NCBI RefSeq assembly: GCF_933775445.1
Contig: NC_065878.1
Location: 1,820,001-1,884,000, forward strand
Source of the DNA: Argentina anserina
Taxonomy: Eukaryota; Streptophyta; Magnoliopsida; Rosales; Rosaceae
Reading direction: 5' to 3'
DNA length: 64,000 bases
Shown: positions 52,482 through 64,000 of the stretch, in pieces
How the letters are laid out: each line of letters starts with the position of its first letter
How positions within the stretch are numbered: the stretch's first letter is position 1
The notes under the pieces: generated by a model
What the model saw: the letters and a program-made list of their open reading frames with translations, nothing else
Told to the model about the DNA's origin: nothing
Database searches by the model: none
Program-made: the position numbers and the translations under genes

Positions 52482-54013
52482 TGATGAATTCTCGATTACT
52501 CGACATCAATATTTAACCCTGTAAGCATCGTTAGTAGTATAAAGAAAGATGGTATCGTTCACAAACCGGGGATCCAGCCAGGGCTTAGGATCACAACACT
52601 TAACACGAATTCATAAAGATATAAAAGATTTGAGATATAGGATCGGTATCAAAGATAAAAACAGAAAATAAAACCTAAACTAATATATACATGTGATCAA
52701 CCAACCAATACATAAACAATCACCAAACAAATCATATAAAGCTAACGAAAATCAAGTTCTAGTTCTCCTTTAAGAGTCATGCCGAGACACTATCATGAAT
52801 AACTAAGGTTGGATCATGCAATTAGGGTCCTAAGCAGTAACCTAAACACATAGACACTTAACACATTCGATCCATTCCAAGCGGTCTTAATCGAAATCTA
52901 ACATACTTATCCTACCATGCAACTCCAAAGCCACGCATATTGAATTCATTAAGCATGTCACCTACTTAACCCCCAATCATGCAATTTCGAAAATCACATA
53001 GAAAAGATAAACATGTTCATAGCATAAGTCATAAATCCAACAACCTAAATATCATGCTACAAGCGTATACATAACATAAAGATATCGAAATCATTCAATA
53101 ACAAGGCACGGCAGAAACCAAAATCATAGAACTAAAAACCTAAAATCGCAACTTTATATAATTTGAAACAAGTAACTACCTCATAGACAAAATCGAAACA
53201 AGTTTACTCTACACAAATCACATGCTCATCCAAGAACAAGAAAAACCTAAAAACCGAATTGAAACAAAGAGAGAATCACGGTTACACTTTATAAATCAAG
53301 CAATCCACAAGTGTAGCCGAGACTTCTATGGATGAAACCTTCTTCACAAGCGTGCTTGAAGGCTATTGATTGGTGGGGAATGATGGAATCGGTTTTAGAA
53401 TTTCTTAGAAGGATGAAGAATGAATTCGGCAGAGCTAGGCTTGTGTTTGTGTGTAGGGTTGATGATGCTCTGAATGGGGTAGCCTTCTTGCCGTCCCATA
53501 AGGAAGTAGAATCCAATTGGGAAGCTGAAATCCTCTTTGTTATGGATTTGATTTATGTACTCCCTATCCAACTTGATGTAGGAAACCAAGTCCAATAGGG
53601 AGATCACTTAAGGGCTGCACGGCAACAATCTTGGTCCAACTAGGAGTAGCTAGGCCGGCCTCCTCTTCTCCTTCTTCAACTCGAATATGATTTCCTTGTT
53701 CAACTAGGAATGCAACTCGGCAACTCTTCTTTCTTTCCAAATATGATTTGTCTTTCCTGAAAAGAAATCGTCGATTAAGGAATAGGAAAGAATGAAAATA
53801 GGAAAGTAGAATCATAGTCGAGTAAGGAATCCTAGCTCAATAAGGATTTCTAACACTTAGCACAATTTCATCATCAAATCATCTAAATTCGGCATAGCTC
53901 TACTTAAAACATACATATGACAAATATGAACCTAAAACAACTAAATAAGAAGTAACAAAGCATAAGAATAGGGCATATATACATTAAGAACGTCACACTT
54001 TGTGCTCCTATCA
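52482..54013 (-). repeat. 3' LTR of the TR-GAG element (lacks the TATA segment)
   Basis: 1,532 bp. It is almost identical to the right LTR except that a 30-bp segment carrying CTCTATATATAGGAG is absent (junction GAATGGGGTAGCC at about 53,474). Confidence 0.92.
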
Positions 54014-55790
54014 ACAACCCCACACTTAGACTTTGCTAGTCCCTTAGCAAACACTAAAAAGGGAAATCAAAACATAAAACAAAATCAAAGCAACTAAAAC
54101 TATCGACACAACATCTAATACCTTCAACATTTTGTCTCAGAGATCTTCAAACTCATAGCATCAAGAATAACACTTAATCGAAATAGATAAGATGAATTCA
54201 ATGGTTAATAAACATGAGATTTCGTTTAACAAGTAAGACATGGCAGAAACAAAGGTGAAATTAAGCTCGACATGTTCAAAACAAGTTCAAATTCAACTCA
54301 CAAAGGATATGCACTCCGAATCTTTTCTCTCAAGAACATGGCATATGCTTAAAAGCTTTTCACACACAAGAGTTATGAACATAGTGAAAATCGAAAACCT
54401 CATGAAAGATACCAATCATATGCACAAATGAACCCAAACCATATGCTTACTCATGAAACAAACTCCACAAATCAAGAGTTACTCATTTTAAGAATCATAC
54501 GGATCTTTGGAAAAGAGATAGCTTAGGCTCGGCATGGATATTATTTTTTAGGGTAAAGGAATCACAAAGGTCATCCTCAAGACTTAGCAGAGCAAAGCAT
54601 CCACCTTATGTCACCATACTCCATAAAACAAGGGCCAAATTTCATCATGTTGGACTCATTCTTCACTTTAAACATTGTGAAAACGAACAAAGGCTAAAGT
54701 ATAACATTATTGAGCCTTCAACAAATACATCACAACTCCAAATTCACCAAAAACAACATGTATGCCGAGATCTTCATTCAATCTTTTCAATTTTTTGTTT
54801 TCTTCGCCGTGCATATATACTTTTCTTCTTTCTTTTCATACTCTTTTCACGGCATAACATACATACAATAGCATAACCCCACACTTGAATTAAATCATCA
54901 CTCCATATTAACATCCAAAATTGGCTCTGCCAAGCCTCAAAGACAAGGTAGAGATATAGCTATACTAAGCAAGGATATAACATGTTGGTAACGAAAGAAA
55001 AGGCTTAACGTAGGCTCAAAGGGGTTAACACTAAGGTGTCCCAAGCAGGGCTCAAATAGGGATGTACGGCTTTTTGGCTTTAAGTGGTGGAACTCCTAAA
55101 AAGATCCAACAATCCTTTTCAAAATCAGAGTATATTATGACATAAAGCTTCGAAAGTTTCACAAAATAAGTTCTAGCATTCTCTAGTTCATTGCAATTCT
55201 ATGGCATATGAATTGATCAAAAATAGATGTAATGAGGTTATAAAGCCAAGAAACGATAGAATAAAACTCTCCAAAGAAAAGCACATATATATGGCTCGAA
55301 TCTCACATAGGTTCCATGAATTCAAACAAGTAAGGAACATGCTCATTATGTACCTAAGTTTCAAAATCCTCATCTACTACATGTTCGTACAAAATCTACA
55401 CATCGATTAACCATCAAATAACAATAAGTTCATTCCAATATCATGATCATCTATCAACCATAACTTCAAAGATCAACTCATCCTAGACAGTTAAAGGCAT
55501 ACCTAGGACTCAAAACAAAAACAACTTAAACTAAAAAAACATAATCAAAAATTCAAACTAAAAATCGGAAATCAAAATCAAAACAACAAAATTGAAACAC
55601 ATAGGCATCAAACAATAGAATTCAACGAATGATGTATACCACACCCCACACTTAAAACTTACATTGCCCTCAATGTACAATATGATAAGCAACGAAAATT
55701 AAAAAGAGTTAAGGGATAAGAAAATGCAAACACTCGTTGATGGCTCCTTCATTGGCTTGAGTTTAGAGTCTATAGCCTAGACTTCTTCAT
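54014..55790 (-). other. Non-coding internal region downstream of gag
   Basis: A 1.8-kb AT-rich stretch without reading frames lies between the gag stop and the purine tract. Parts (for example AATCCTTTTCAAAATCAGAG near 55,110 and GACAAGGTAGAG near 54,940) are shared with the LARD-like element (22,816 and 22,656), which suggests conserved structural or packaging sequence. Confidence 0.7.
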
Positions 55791-55799
55791 CTTCATCCA

Positions 55800-56936
55800 C
55801 TAAAATAATATGACATTGTCCTCCTCCTCATCATCAGAAGATATGATCATGATGTCGCCATTATCCTCCTCATCTTCACTCGAGTCCGAATCATTGCTCT
55901 TATAGCTCGAATCAACTTCTTCCTTCAAACTCGGATCTTCTTCTTCCTCTTCCTCTTCTTCATTGACACGGCTGTAAGACTCCACCTCTTCAATTATAAG
56001 TTCTTTGCTCTCTTCCTTAGAGTTAGCACGAATGTCCTCAACAAGTTCCTTTAGCTCCCTATGCGATTTTGCCAATTCCAAAATCGATTGTTGCATTTCA
56101 TTCATCATCTTGTCTCGGTGGTGCTCCGCTCTTGTAGGCGTAGTCTTAACTCTAGCCGGTCTACCTTTCCTATTCATGCCAACTAGAGGTTTCAAATAGT
56201 CTCGAGTGTTTCCACACTTCCTAGCTTTTCTTCCATCCATCTCCACTCCCTTGAACCGAGAAGTACCACTCACCCTAGAGCATGACGTTGAAACCAAACT
56301 ATCCCTTCTTTCTCCAAGTACTCCAATATGCATGATCCTATCTCCTACCTCAAGGTTCATGAAGCCTCTTGGTGAAAACGAATCAATATACTCTTGATAA
56401 TCCCTTAGCAGACCTTGGTAGAAAGTACTAGTCAACGCATGTTGGTTCATGTCATGGTCTAATGGTGCTACTACTTCTTGAAATCTCTTTAAGTACTTGT
56501 GGTAGGGCTCATCATCTTCTTGTTTACATGCTTGAATCATCTCTCTCATCCTTGCTCTTCTTGCCGTGAGCAAGAACTCCTTGAGGAATGCTTCTTTAAG
56601 CTCATCTCATGATCGGATGGAATTCTCTAGAATAGAGTGCAACCATTCTCTTGCTTTGTCAACTAGAGTGAAGGGAAACACCTCAAGATACAATAACTCC
56701 AAGTCTCCACGTTCCATGGATTGAATAGCATGTTGCACCTTCGACTCAAAAAGAAATATATGGACATCAGCCTTCTCAATCTTAAAACCTCTGAAGAGCG
56801 GCATGGTCTTCAGAATCTTGTATGCGACCTCCATACGAATATGATTATGCCTATGAGCTGGCAACACTATGCACCTAGGATGAAACGCAGGGCTGTCCCT
56901 CTCTGGAAACATGTTGTCTTCACGAAACGCAAACAC
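55800..56936 (-). pseudogene. Gag of the TR-GAG element, one in-frame stop
   Basis: Retrotransposon gag of the gypsy type, about 378 codons. The N-terminal part (56,936-56,607) has AYKILKTMPLFRGFKIEKAD and DKAREWLHSI, the conserved capsid core. A single in-frame TGA follows at 56,607-56,609, where related Gags usually have Trp. The same frame continues (ELKEAFLKEF, then EPYHKYLKRFQEVVAPLDHD, FYQGLLRDYQEYIDS) and ends in a strongly acidic tail rich in Glu/Asp/Ser (about the last 80 residues). No zinc knuckle is seen. The coding capacity matches non-autonomous TR-GAG elements; apart from the stop the frame looks well preserved. Confidence 0.85.
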
Positions 56937-56959
56937 CTCTATTGCACACTTGAAAATCT

Positions 56960-58312
56960 TCTTGTGAATTGAGTGAACCGAATGTGGTAGTCTTCCTCTC
57001 CTTCTTATGAACTTGTGAATGGTTGGAAAAAGAATGAATAATGTTGTTGAACCCGTGCTCTCTATATATAGAGAAATCTCAATCCTTTTCCATGAGGTAG
57101 AAAGAAACCTAAATGGAAAACTTCTCCCACTCCTACTTGGAATCCAAGTCCGAATTTGAATTCTTCATTGATAACACACGGCATGGCTTCTCCTACTTCA
57201 ACTATGACTTCTTCTCACATCAATTTCCTTCTCCTAACTCACCTAGGAATCTATCTCTCTCTCTACTTTGGAAATCCCAATCCGGATGGGAATCTCTTTA
57301 TTGATGACACACGCACGCCTTCCTTGTTCAACTAGGAGTGTCATGGCCACTCCCCTCCTAATCCAACCAGGAATTGATCTTGTCATCACCTTAATTTGCT
57401 CCATGGATCCGTTAAGCATTGGTGATAGCTTCAACCTATTGGGGAATGTACACAAGCAGGGACATTAGTTGAAACTAATCCACATGAGTTAGAAAACTTA
57501 CCTTAGTCATGCACGGCATGATCAATTTGGGACAAGGACACGGCATCCTTGTCATTGGAAGGCACGGCCTTCTTTGGTGGTGGCATGAGAGCATCGAACT
57601 CTCTCACTCTTCTCATAAAAGAATACAAAAATCATACAAGAAAGATACAAGGTTTCGTTCAAAAATCATACAAGAAACATACAAGGTTTGGTTTCAAAAA
57701 AAAAAAATTTCACAAAAGTCCTTCAATCAATTACATACTTCTACATTCCTAAGTCATTCAAACAATTAAATGATCGATTGATTCTAAGTTGTAAACCAAG
57801 GTGGACGTGCGGCCTAAGTATGGATGTCTAGACACAAGTCTGAATCGTTGTTTTAGAAGGCCGGATAGCTAATTCAGAGATAGTGAACATGGTAGGACTC
57901 ATTTGTTGAACTACGGAGGACAAGCCCTCTATCGACTCCATCACCGAGATGTATGTCAGTCAATAGTTCTCTGAGATCCAATTTTGGTCCCATGCACCAG
58001 AGTAATGAAAGAGCGTGCCCCTTACTCAGCTGGAAACAAACTTGGGTGTTAGACAAATCTCCAAGTGTTAATAAAAGCCTCCCTCGACCTCATGCAAACT
58101 CGAGAGCTAGCATGAAGGGTTAAGGCTAATATTAACAAAAGGGACTTTACCTATTCCTTTTGATTTACAACCTACAACAATCATTCACTCAAACACCAAA
58201 ACAACAACCTAAGATACATTACTATATGTACAACGAAACAAGATAAGAATATACAAATGTACAATATACACAATGAATTCGCATTAAAAGTTAGGGATCC
58301 ATCTCTTATGGA
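56960..58312 (-). other. Leader region of the TR-GAG element
   Basis: About 1.35 kb between the primer site and gag with no domain-bearing frame. It includes CTATATATAGAG at about 57,060, a second promoter-like motif close to gag. Confidence 0.5.
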
Positions 58313-58330
58313 TCCCCGGCAACGGCGCCA
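58313..58330 (-). other. Exact tRNA-Asp primer binding site
   Basis: On the minus strand this is TGGCGCCGTTGCCGGGGA, a perfect 18-nt complement of the tRNA-Asp 3' end, 2 nt from the LTR. This primer choice is known from Athila/Tat-type plant gypsy elements. Confidence 0.92.
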
Positions 58331-58332
58331 TT

Positions 58333-59894
58333 TGATGAATTCTCGATTACTCGACATCAATATTTAACCCTGTAAGCATCGTTAGTAGTATAAAGCAAGA
58401 GGGTATCGTTCACAAACCGGGGATCCAGCCAGGGCTTAGGATCACAACACTTAACACGAATTCATAAAGATATAAAAGATTTGAGATATAGGATCGGTAT
58501 CAAAGATAAAAACAGAAAATAAAACCTAAACTAATATATACATGTGATCAACCAACCAACACATAAACAATCACCAAACAAATCATATAAAGCTAACGAA
58601 AATCAAGTTCTAGTTCTCCTTTAAGAGTCATGCCGAGACACTATCATGAATAACTAAGGTTGGATCATGCAATTAGGGTCCTAAGCAGTAACCTAAACAC
58701 ATAGACACTTAACACATTCGATCCATTCTAAGCGGTCTTAATCGAAATCTAACATACTTATCCTACCATGCAACTCCAAAGCCACGCATATTGAATTCAT
58801 TAAGCATGTCACCTACTTAACCCCCAATCATGCAATTTCGAAAATCACATAGAAAAGATAAACATGTTCATAGCATAAGTCATAAATCCAACAACCTAAA
58901 TATCATGCTACAAGCGTATACATAACATAAAGATATCGAAATCATTCAATAACAAGGCACGGCAGAAACCAAAATCATAGAACTAAAAACCTAAAATCGC
59001 AACTTTATATAATTTGAAACAAGTAACTACCTCATAGACAAAATCGAAACAAGTTTACTCTACACAAATCACATGCTCATCCAAGAACAAGAAAAACCTA
59101 AAAACCGAATTGAAACAAAGAGAGAATCACGGTTACACTTTATAAATCAAGCAATCCACAAGTGTAGCCGAGACTTCTATGGATGAAACCTTCTTCACAA
59201 GCGTGCTTGAAGGCTATTTATTGGTGGGGAATGATGGAATCGGTTTTAGAATTTCTTGGAAGGATGAAGAATGAATTCGGCAGAGCTAGGCTTGTGTTTG
59301 TGTGTAGGGTTGATGATGCTCTGAATGGGGAAGTCGAGCCTCTATATATAGGAGTCTAGGAAGCCTTCTTGCCGTCCCATAAGGAAGTAGAATCCAATTG
59401 GGAAGCTGAAATCCTCTTTGTTATGGATTTGATTTATGTACTCCCTATCCAACTTGATGTAGGAAACCAAGTCCAATAGGGAGATCACTTAAGGGCTGCA
59501 CGGCAACAATCTTGGTCCAACTAGGAGTAGCTAGGCCGGCCTCCTCTTCTCCTTCTTCAACTCGAATATGATTTCCTTGTTCAACTAGGAATGCAACTCG
59601 GCAACTCTTCTTTCTTTCCAAATATGATTTGTCTTTCCTGAAAAGAAATCGTCGATTAAGGAATAGGAAAGAATGAAAATAGGAAAATAGAATCATAGTC
59701 GAGTAAGGAATCCTAGCTCAATAAGGATTTCTAACACTTAGCACAATTTCATCATCAAATCATCTAAATTCGGCATAGCTCTACTTAAAACATACATATG
59801 ACAAATATGAACCTAAAACAACTAAATAAGAAGTAACAAAGCATAAGAATAGAGCATATATACATTAAGAACGTCACACTTTGTGCTCCTATCA
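58333..59894 (-). repeat. 5' LTR of the TR-GAG element
   Basis: 1,562 bp, beside the primer site. It retains the TATA-box segment (CCTCTATATATAGGAG at about 59,337-59,352), which on the minus strand would position transcription into the element. Confidence 0.92.
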
Positions 59895-59899
59895 TCTCT

Positions 59900-62416
59900 A
59901 AAATCATTGTTGCTAGAATTAGGCCTTTTATGCAACAGTTGATTAGTCCCAATCAAGTGAGTTATATTTCAGGCAAGCACATCTCTGATAATATTATAAT
60001 TGCTCAAGAGTTACTTTTCAAATTCAAGAAATCTACAAACAATGGTGGGTTTTTTCTTGGAATGTGGATCTGTTTAAAGCCTATGACAAGTTAAGTTGGA
60101 ATTTTATTGAAATTGTTCTTTATAAAGCTAAGTTCCCCAGAGCTCTTGTCAAGTTAATCATGCACTGTGTGATCTCCACAAGTTTTCAGATCTCTTTTAA
60201 TGGTGAGTTGAGTTCATCTTTTCATGCCAAAAGATGGATTAGACAAGGAGATCCCCTTTCTCCTTATTTGTTTGCCTTTTGTATGGAGAAATTAAGCCAT
60301 TTAATTCAATCCAATGTTGATCTGGGTCTTTGAAAGGCTATTAGACCTTCACAATCTGGTCCAAAAGTGTCTCATTTATTCTTTGATGACGACCTTATGC
60401 TCTTTGCTTAAGCCTCATCTACTTAGGCTAACATCCTTAAAACTTGTCTTGATTAGTTTTGTTCTCTTTCTGGCCAAGCAGTGAGCTACGAAAAGTCCCT
60501 CATTTATTGCTCACCCAACACTTGTAAGAATCTTGCTTCTAGAATCAGTTCTATTTGTGACTCTCTTTTGACTAATGATCTTGGTAGGTATCTTGGTATG
60601 TCATTACTTCATGAGAGAGTTAATAAACATACTTACGCTGGAATTTTTGACAAGGTCCAATCTAGACTTGCTAGCTAGAAGAGTAAGACCCTAAGTATGG
60701 CTGAGAGGCTTACTCTTTTGCAATCTGTTACCTCTTCTATTCCTATAATGCTATGCAAACTGCTAGACTTCCTAAAAGCCTCTGCTCTAGACTTAATAAG
60801 ATGAATATAGACTTTCTTTGGGGTAATTCTATTGAGAAGATGAAAATCCATCTTGTTAATTGGGATACTGTGTGTAAACCTAAACCTCTTGGTGGTCTGG
60901 GGATTAAAAACATTGTTGACATAAACCTTGCCATGCTAAAGCCAGTTGGAGAATCTTACAAAATGACAATGGATTATGGCATCCATTTATTCTAAAAAGT
61001 ATCTCCAAGACTCTTGTCTTTTGGATCATCAACTCAAACCTCTTTCAAATTACTCTAGTACTTGGATGAGTATTGCTTATGGCTCGGTTGTGATCAGAAA
61101 ATGAATTAAATGGCGTATTGGTAATGGTAACAAGGTTTTTTTCTAGACGGATATTTGGGTGGGTTCTAGCCCTCTAATTAATCATGCTTTGCTTTCTACT
61201 AATGTTAATATTCATGCCTATGTTTGTGAGTTTTGGAATACTCAGGGGTGGAATATTGATCTTCTTTCTTCCCTTGTGCCTGACCTGGTGGTTAACCAAA
61301 TTATTAATACTCCTACTGGCTTTTTTGGTTGTGGAGAAGACTCTATTACCTAGAGAGGTACTTATAATGGTAATTTTCTGTTAGCTATGCCTATTTACTG
61401 AATTTTTATGTCTCTAATGATCTGAATCCTTTACGGAAAAGAAAATGTGGAAACTGAACATCCCTCCTAAGTTACAAAATTTTGTTTGGACCATGATTCA
61501 CAAAAAGCTTATGTGTAATGTTAAAAGAGCCAGGAGAAAATTTACTAATATCAAGACTTGTCCTCTTTGCAATTTGGTTGATGAGACCATTCTGCACATG
61601 CTTAGAGATTGTCTAAAGGTGAAGCACATATAGGGTTTGTCTCTCACTCATAGATCTCTTCTAAATTTATTTTCCTTAGAGTGAGATAGATGGTTGATAG
61701 CTCAACTGAACTGTCACTTATTAGTTAAGAATAATATCAATTGGTCTTGTTGCTTTGAGTTCATTTGTTGGTATATGGAAGTGGAGAAATAAGCATGTGT
61801 TTGACCCTGGATTTCAGTTTCCTCTGTCCCCTAAAGACATTATATGGAATGTAATTGAGGAATGGACTAGTGCAAATCTGAAGCAAAATGGTGATTCTAT
61901 TTACAGTTACAAGTTCTTTTCCTGGAAAAAGCCTTCTTCTGGTTTTCATAAGTTGAACATTGATGACACTAGAAGTTCCTCTTCTGGTATGATCGGAGCT
62001 GGTGGTGTTATGAGAGATGAAAATGGATGTTGACTATATGGTTTTCATATTAATCTTGGTAAAGGGGAAATTCTTGATGCTGAAGCTTGGGACCTCTTCT
62101 ATGGTCTTAAAATGGCTCTACTCTTCCGATTTTTAAGCTTGAAATTGAGTCTGACTCTGCAGTTCTTGTTCAGCTCATGCAAAATCCTATTTCCACTGTT
62201 CATCCGCTTGGTTCTTTGAAACAAGGCTGGCACAATTTTATGAGCAACATGAATTATTCCTCTCTGTGTAATATCTTTAGAGAAGCCAACATGGCAACTG
62301 ATTCTCTTGCCAAGAATAGTATTCTGAATGACAAATACCTTATGCAATTTGACTTTCCCCCAATCCATGCTTCTCAGTTCTATTTTGATGATCTTGTGAC
62401 TGTGACTAGGGCTTGA
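59900..62416 (+). pseudogene. LINE ORF2, 3' part: RT, zf-RVT and RNase H
   Basis: The reading resumes just after the LTR element with the RT palm (ARIRPFMQQLISPNQVSYIS, then DLFKAYDKLSWNFIE in a shifted frame, then RWIRQGDPLSPYLFAFCMEK). The catalytic block reads LFFDDDLMLFA, where the family usually has FADD. Next come the thumb/connection (RYLGMSLL), the zf-RVT domain (WKLNIPPKLQNFVWTMIHKK, then CPLCNLVDETILHML) and RNase H (KLNIDDTRSSSSGMIGAGGV, ending FREANMATDSLAKNSI). More than ten stops and several frameshifts are present, many at positions normally Trp. Confidence 0.85.
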
Positions 62417-62510
62417 AGAGTTTGTTCTTCTAGCATTTCTTAGTTTCCTTTTGTTTTGGTTCTTTTGAGCATAGTTTGTAACTAAAAGAATGTATAGTTG
62501 TTTTCAGACT

Positions 62511-63185
62511 TTTAGGTTGATCAAGGCGTTTTTATAACTCAGACCAGCACAAAGTTTAAAAAAGCTCGAGCTGGGTTCGGGTCGGTTTGAATCATTTTAA
62601 AATAATATTTTAAAATCAAGAAATTCAAAATAAAATTCAAAATTTGATGTCATATCATTATATAAAATCTTTTTTAATTAAGAAAGAAGGGAATAGTAGA
62701 GTATCTGCTTGTAGCTCCATGACGAATTGACGATGGGAGTTGTTTGTTTCTTTAGAGTTTGGCCATTTGGGGTGGTGAAAAATGTATGGAACTGATCGAA
62801 TTATGGCTCCTAGTAAACACTATTTATAGTTTACAATAAGATTAGATTTTCATTTAATTATTATTTATAATATATTTTTAATATTATTTCTCATATAAAC
62901 ATTATACTATATATATATATTATAAAAGTTATTAAGTCAAGCTTAATAAACGAGCCGAGTTTTTAACGAGCTCAAGTTAGCTCGCGAACTAAACGAGTCG
63001 AACGAACCGAATACTTGTTGTTCAAACTCGGCTCATTTTCAAGGTCGAACTTAATATTGAGCTCAAGTTTGGCTCATTTAGTTTTACGAGTTCGAGCCAA
63101 ACAACCTAAAATCGAGCCGAACACGAGTCGAACACGAGCGACTCGAGCCTACTTACAGCCCTAGATCAAAATGAAAGGGAGTAAA
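62511..63185. mobile_element. Repeat remnant with CTCGAGC/GAGCCGA-rich ends
   Basis: The right part (62,935-63,165) is dense in GAGCCGA, CTCGAAC and GAGCTCAAGTT motifs and ends CTTACAGCCCTAG, a phrase typical of plant elements whose termini read TAGGGCTGTA. The left part has AAGCTCGAGCTGGGTTCGGG near 62,563. The centre is AT-rich. Ends and family are uncertain. Confidence 0.4.
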
Positions 63186-63209
63186 AATAAAAAGCTTTTA
63201 AAGAGAAAT

Positions 63210-63770
63210 TATTGGGGACCTACCAAATGATTCTTACCCAACTCCTAAAGCCAAAAGCGCCAGTCACTCGTAGCCTTCCCCTCAAGGTGAACTGAAATGT
63301 TTTCCCAGCAACTGTGGTGAAATTCCACTTTGTCCAAATCGTCTGCAAATCCACTCAGAATTGCTTTGACAAAACCTTCTTTCAATCACCAACATCGGGC
63401 AAACACTTTAACATTGTATAACGATCAAATGTTTGCAACTACCCTAATAAAAAAAGGAAGACAAAATCTTGGCAATACTGAAGAATTTTAAAAATGGTTC
63501 AACTAATAGATGAAAAGCTAGAGTACTTGTAAAACTCAACCAGCATATCATGGTTTGTACCAACAGTGCAAATGTTATGCCATTCAAAACTTGAAAAGTA
63601 TGAGGATAAGCTTTGAAGGAATTCTGGAGCTATCTCACCCTGAGGGGTGACAATGGAGACAATGCAACCCCCACAAGGCATAAGGGTTCAGATGCTAAAG
63701 CCACATAGTCACCATGATGCGAGACATTGAAATTAAAATTGGGAAAGTCCAAGCATACATCCCCACATTC
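63210..63770 (-). pseudogene. 4'-phosphopantetheinyl transferase pseudogene (minus strand, partial)
   Basis: Plant Sfp/LYS5-type enzymes of this family attach the phosphopantetheine arm to carrier proteins. After an acceptor (TTTTTCAG) at 63,771 the minus strand reads CLDFPNFNFNVSHHGDYVAL, then ASEPLCLVGV. Here one base is missing (about 63,664) and removes the invariant Asp of the GVD metal-binding motif. The next frame continues IVSIVTPQGEIAPEFLQSLS, SYFSSFEWHN and LVEFYKY. After an intron-like gap, 63,391-63,245 reads W-stop-LKEGFVKAILSGF, then DDLDKVEFHHSCWENISVHL and SDWRFWL before a TAG. The W..KE motif thus also has a stop beside it. The N-terminal half would lie right of 63,771 or beyond the window; none is visible up to 64,000. 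Confidence 0.8.
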
Positions 63771-64000
63771 CTGAAAAAGAACACATTGCACATTGGCAAA
63801 TCGAGTAAGTTACTATTGTTTGTGATCAATAAGGAAAACAAAGCTGATAATATATATAAATGCCACGCAAAACCAAATCAAAAGGCCTCCCGTGGTTCTT
63901 GACTTTTCAAAGGGCTTCTTTATAATGTACATTGTTGCAGCCAAAACCACATAAAGCTCACAGAGCTTAAACTGAAATATAGTGATCAAGAAGCGTTGAA
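63771..64000. other. No coding sequence recognised (possible intron of the PPTase pseudogene)
   Basis: The minus strand shows an intron-like T-rich tract leading into the acceptor at 63,771. No family motif is seen before the window edge. Confidence 0.4.

Larger units (their letters stand above)
52482..59894 (-). mobile_element. TR-GAG-type LTR retrotransposon (gag only), minus strand, in the LINE
   Basis: LTRs at 52,482-54,013 and 58,333-59,894 start TGATGAATTC and end GCTCCTATCA. The element is flanked by an exact duplication TCTCT (52,477-52,481 and 59,895-59,899), and the LINE reverse transcriptase frame resumes across the two sides. The internal 4.3 kb holds one gag gene and long conserved non-coding stretches, with no protease, RT or integrase. 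An exact 18-nt tRNA-Asp primer site and a purine tract (minus AAGTGTGGGGTTG) are in place. I counted roughly eight LTR mismatches plus one 30-bp indel, so the insertion is fairly young. It would depend on enzymes from an autonomous gypsy relative. Confidence 0.93.
49480..62510 (+). mobile_element. Plant L1-type LINE, decayed and split by an LTR element
   Basis: ORF1 (DUF4283 and zinc knuckle), ORF2 endonuclease, reverse transcriptase, zf-RVT and RNase H domains follow in standard order on the plus strand. Without the 7.4-kb insertion at 52,482-59,894 the element is about 5.6 kb, a normal full length. It carries many stop codons and at least two frameshifts. The 3' end lies shortly after AATGTATAGTTGTTTTCAG (about 62,510), a phrase also seen near 48,810. 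I could not define a target duplication for it. Confidence 0.88.

Noticed and set aside
55201..55410. Small frames on both strands in the TR-GAG internal region
   Set aside because: Antisense overlap, no domain, and the region is non-coding in the related element.

Overview
This is a eudicot plant nuclear window: AT-rich, with intron-split genes, plant carboxypeptidase and WD40 families, and mostly transposable elements. Many older coding pieces are broken. I found one clearly intact protein gene, two recognisable host pseudogenes, one mitochondrial DNA insert, and a dense set of nested elements. I cannot name the species. There is no CRISPR array, operon or prokaryotic structure.

Left part (1-15,000): unassigned AT-rich DNA; a minus-strand Ty1/copia remnant (2,648-4,826); a GC-rich patch; an unusual GTGTGACAGGTA-type minisatellite that reverses orientation; and a well-bounded Mutator-like element (7,326-8,410) with a 9-bp target duplication and a 217-bp solo LTR nested inside it. 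A seven-exon serine carboxypeptidase-like gene follows (9,223-13,469, + strand, predicted 503 aa, all splice junctions in phase) with an inverted-repeat MITE in intron 5. Downstream is a further inverted-repeat element.

Middle part (15,200-38,040): LTR-like debris, then the exons of an F-box/WD40-type protein gene on the + strand. It is a pseudogene. An hAT-like element split one exon (20,092-25,840) and later received a non-coding tRNA-Asp-primed LTR element. A young Ty1/copia element with two 1,006-bp LTRs split another exon (29,623-36,055, TSD TAAAT). One WD-repeat exon appears missing and a later exon carries a frameshift. The copia element lacks the usual initiator-Met primer site; the sequence there is instead a 13-nt reverse complement of its own LTR.

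Right part (38,000-64,000): (TC)n tracts and one possible first exon, higher-order tandem repeats, nested solo-LTR candidates, a ccmFC-like mitochondrial fragment, LINE debris, and a decayed plant L1-type LINE (about 49,480-62,510) split by a 7.4-kb TR-GAG-type LTR element (52,482-59,894, TSD TCTCT, exact tRNA-Asp primer site). The window ends in a minus-strand 4'-phosphopantetheinyl transferase pseudogene whose two core motifs are both broken.

The genes do not form a pathway. The interest lies in the insertion history, which can be ordered from target duplications and nesting, and in a few unusual element features (primer site, LTR TATA deletion, Trp-to-stop decay).
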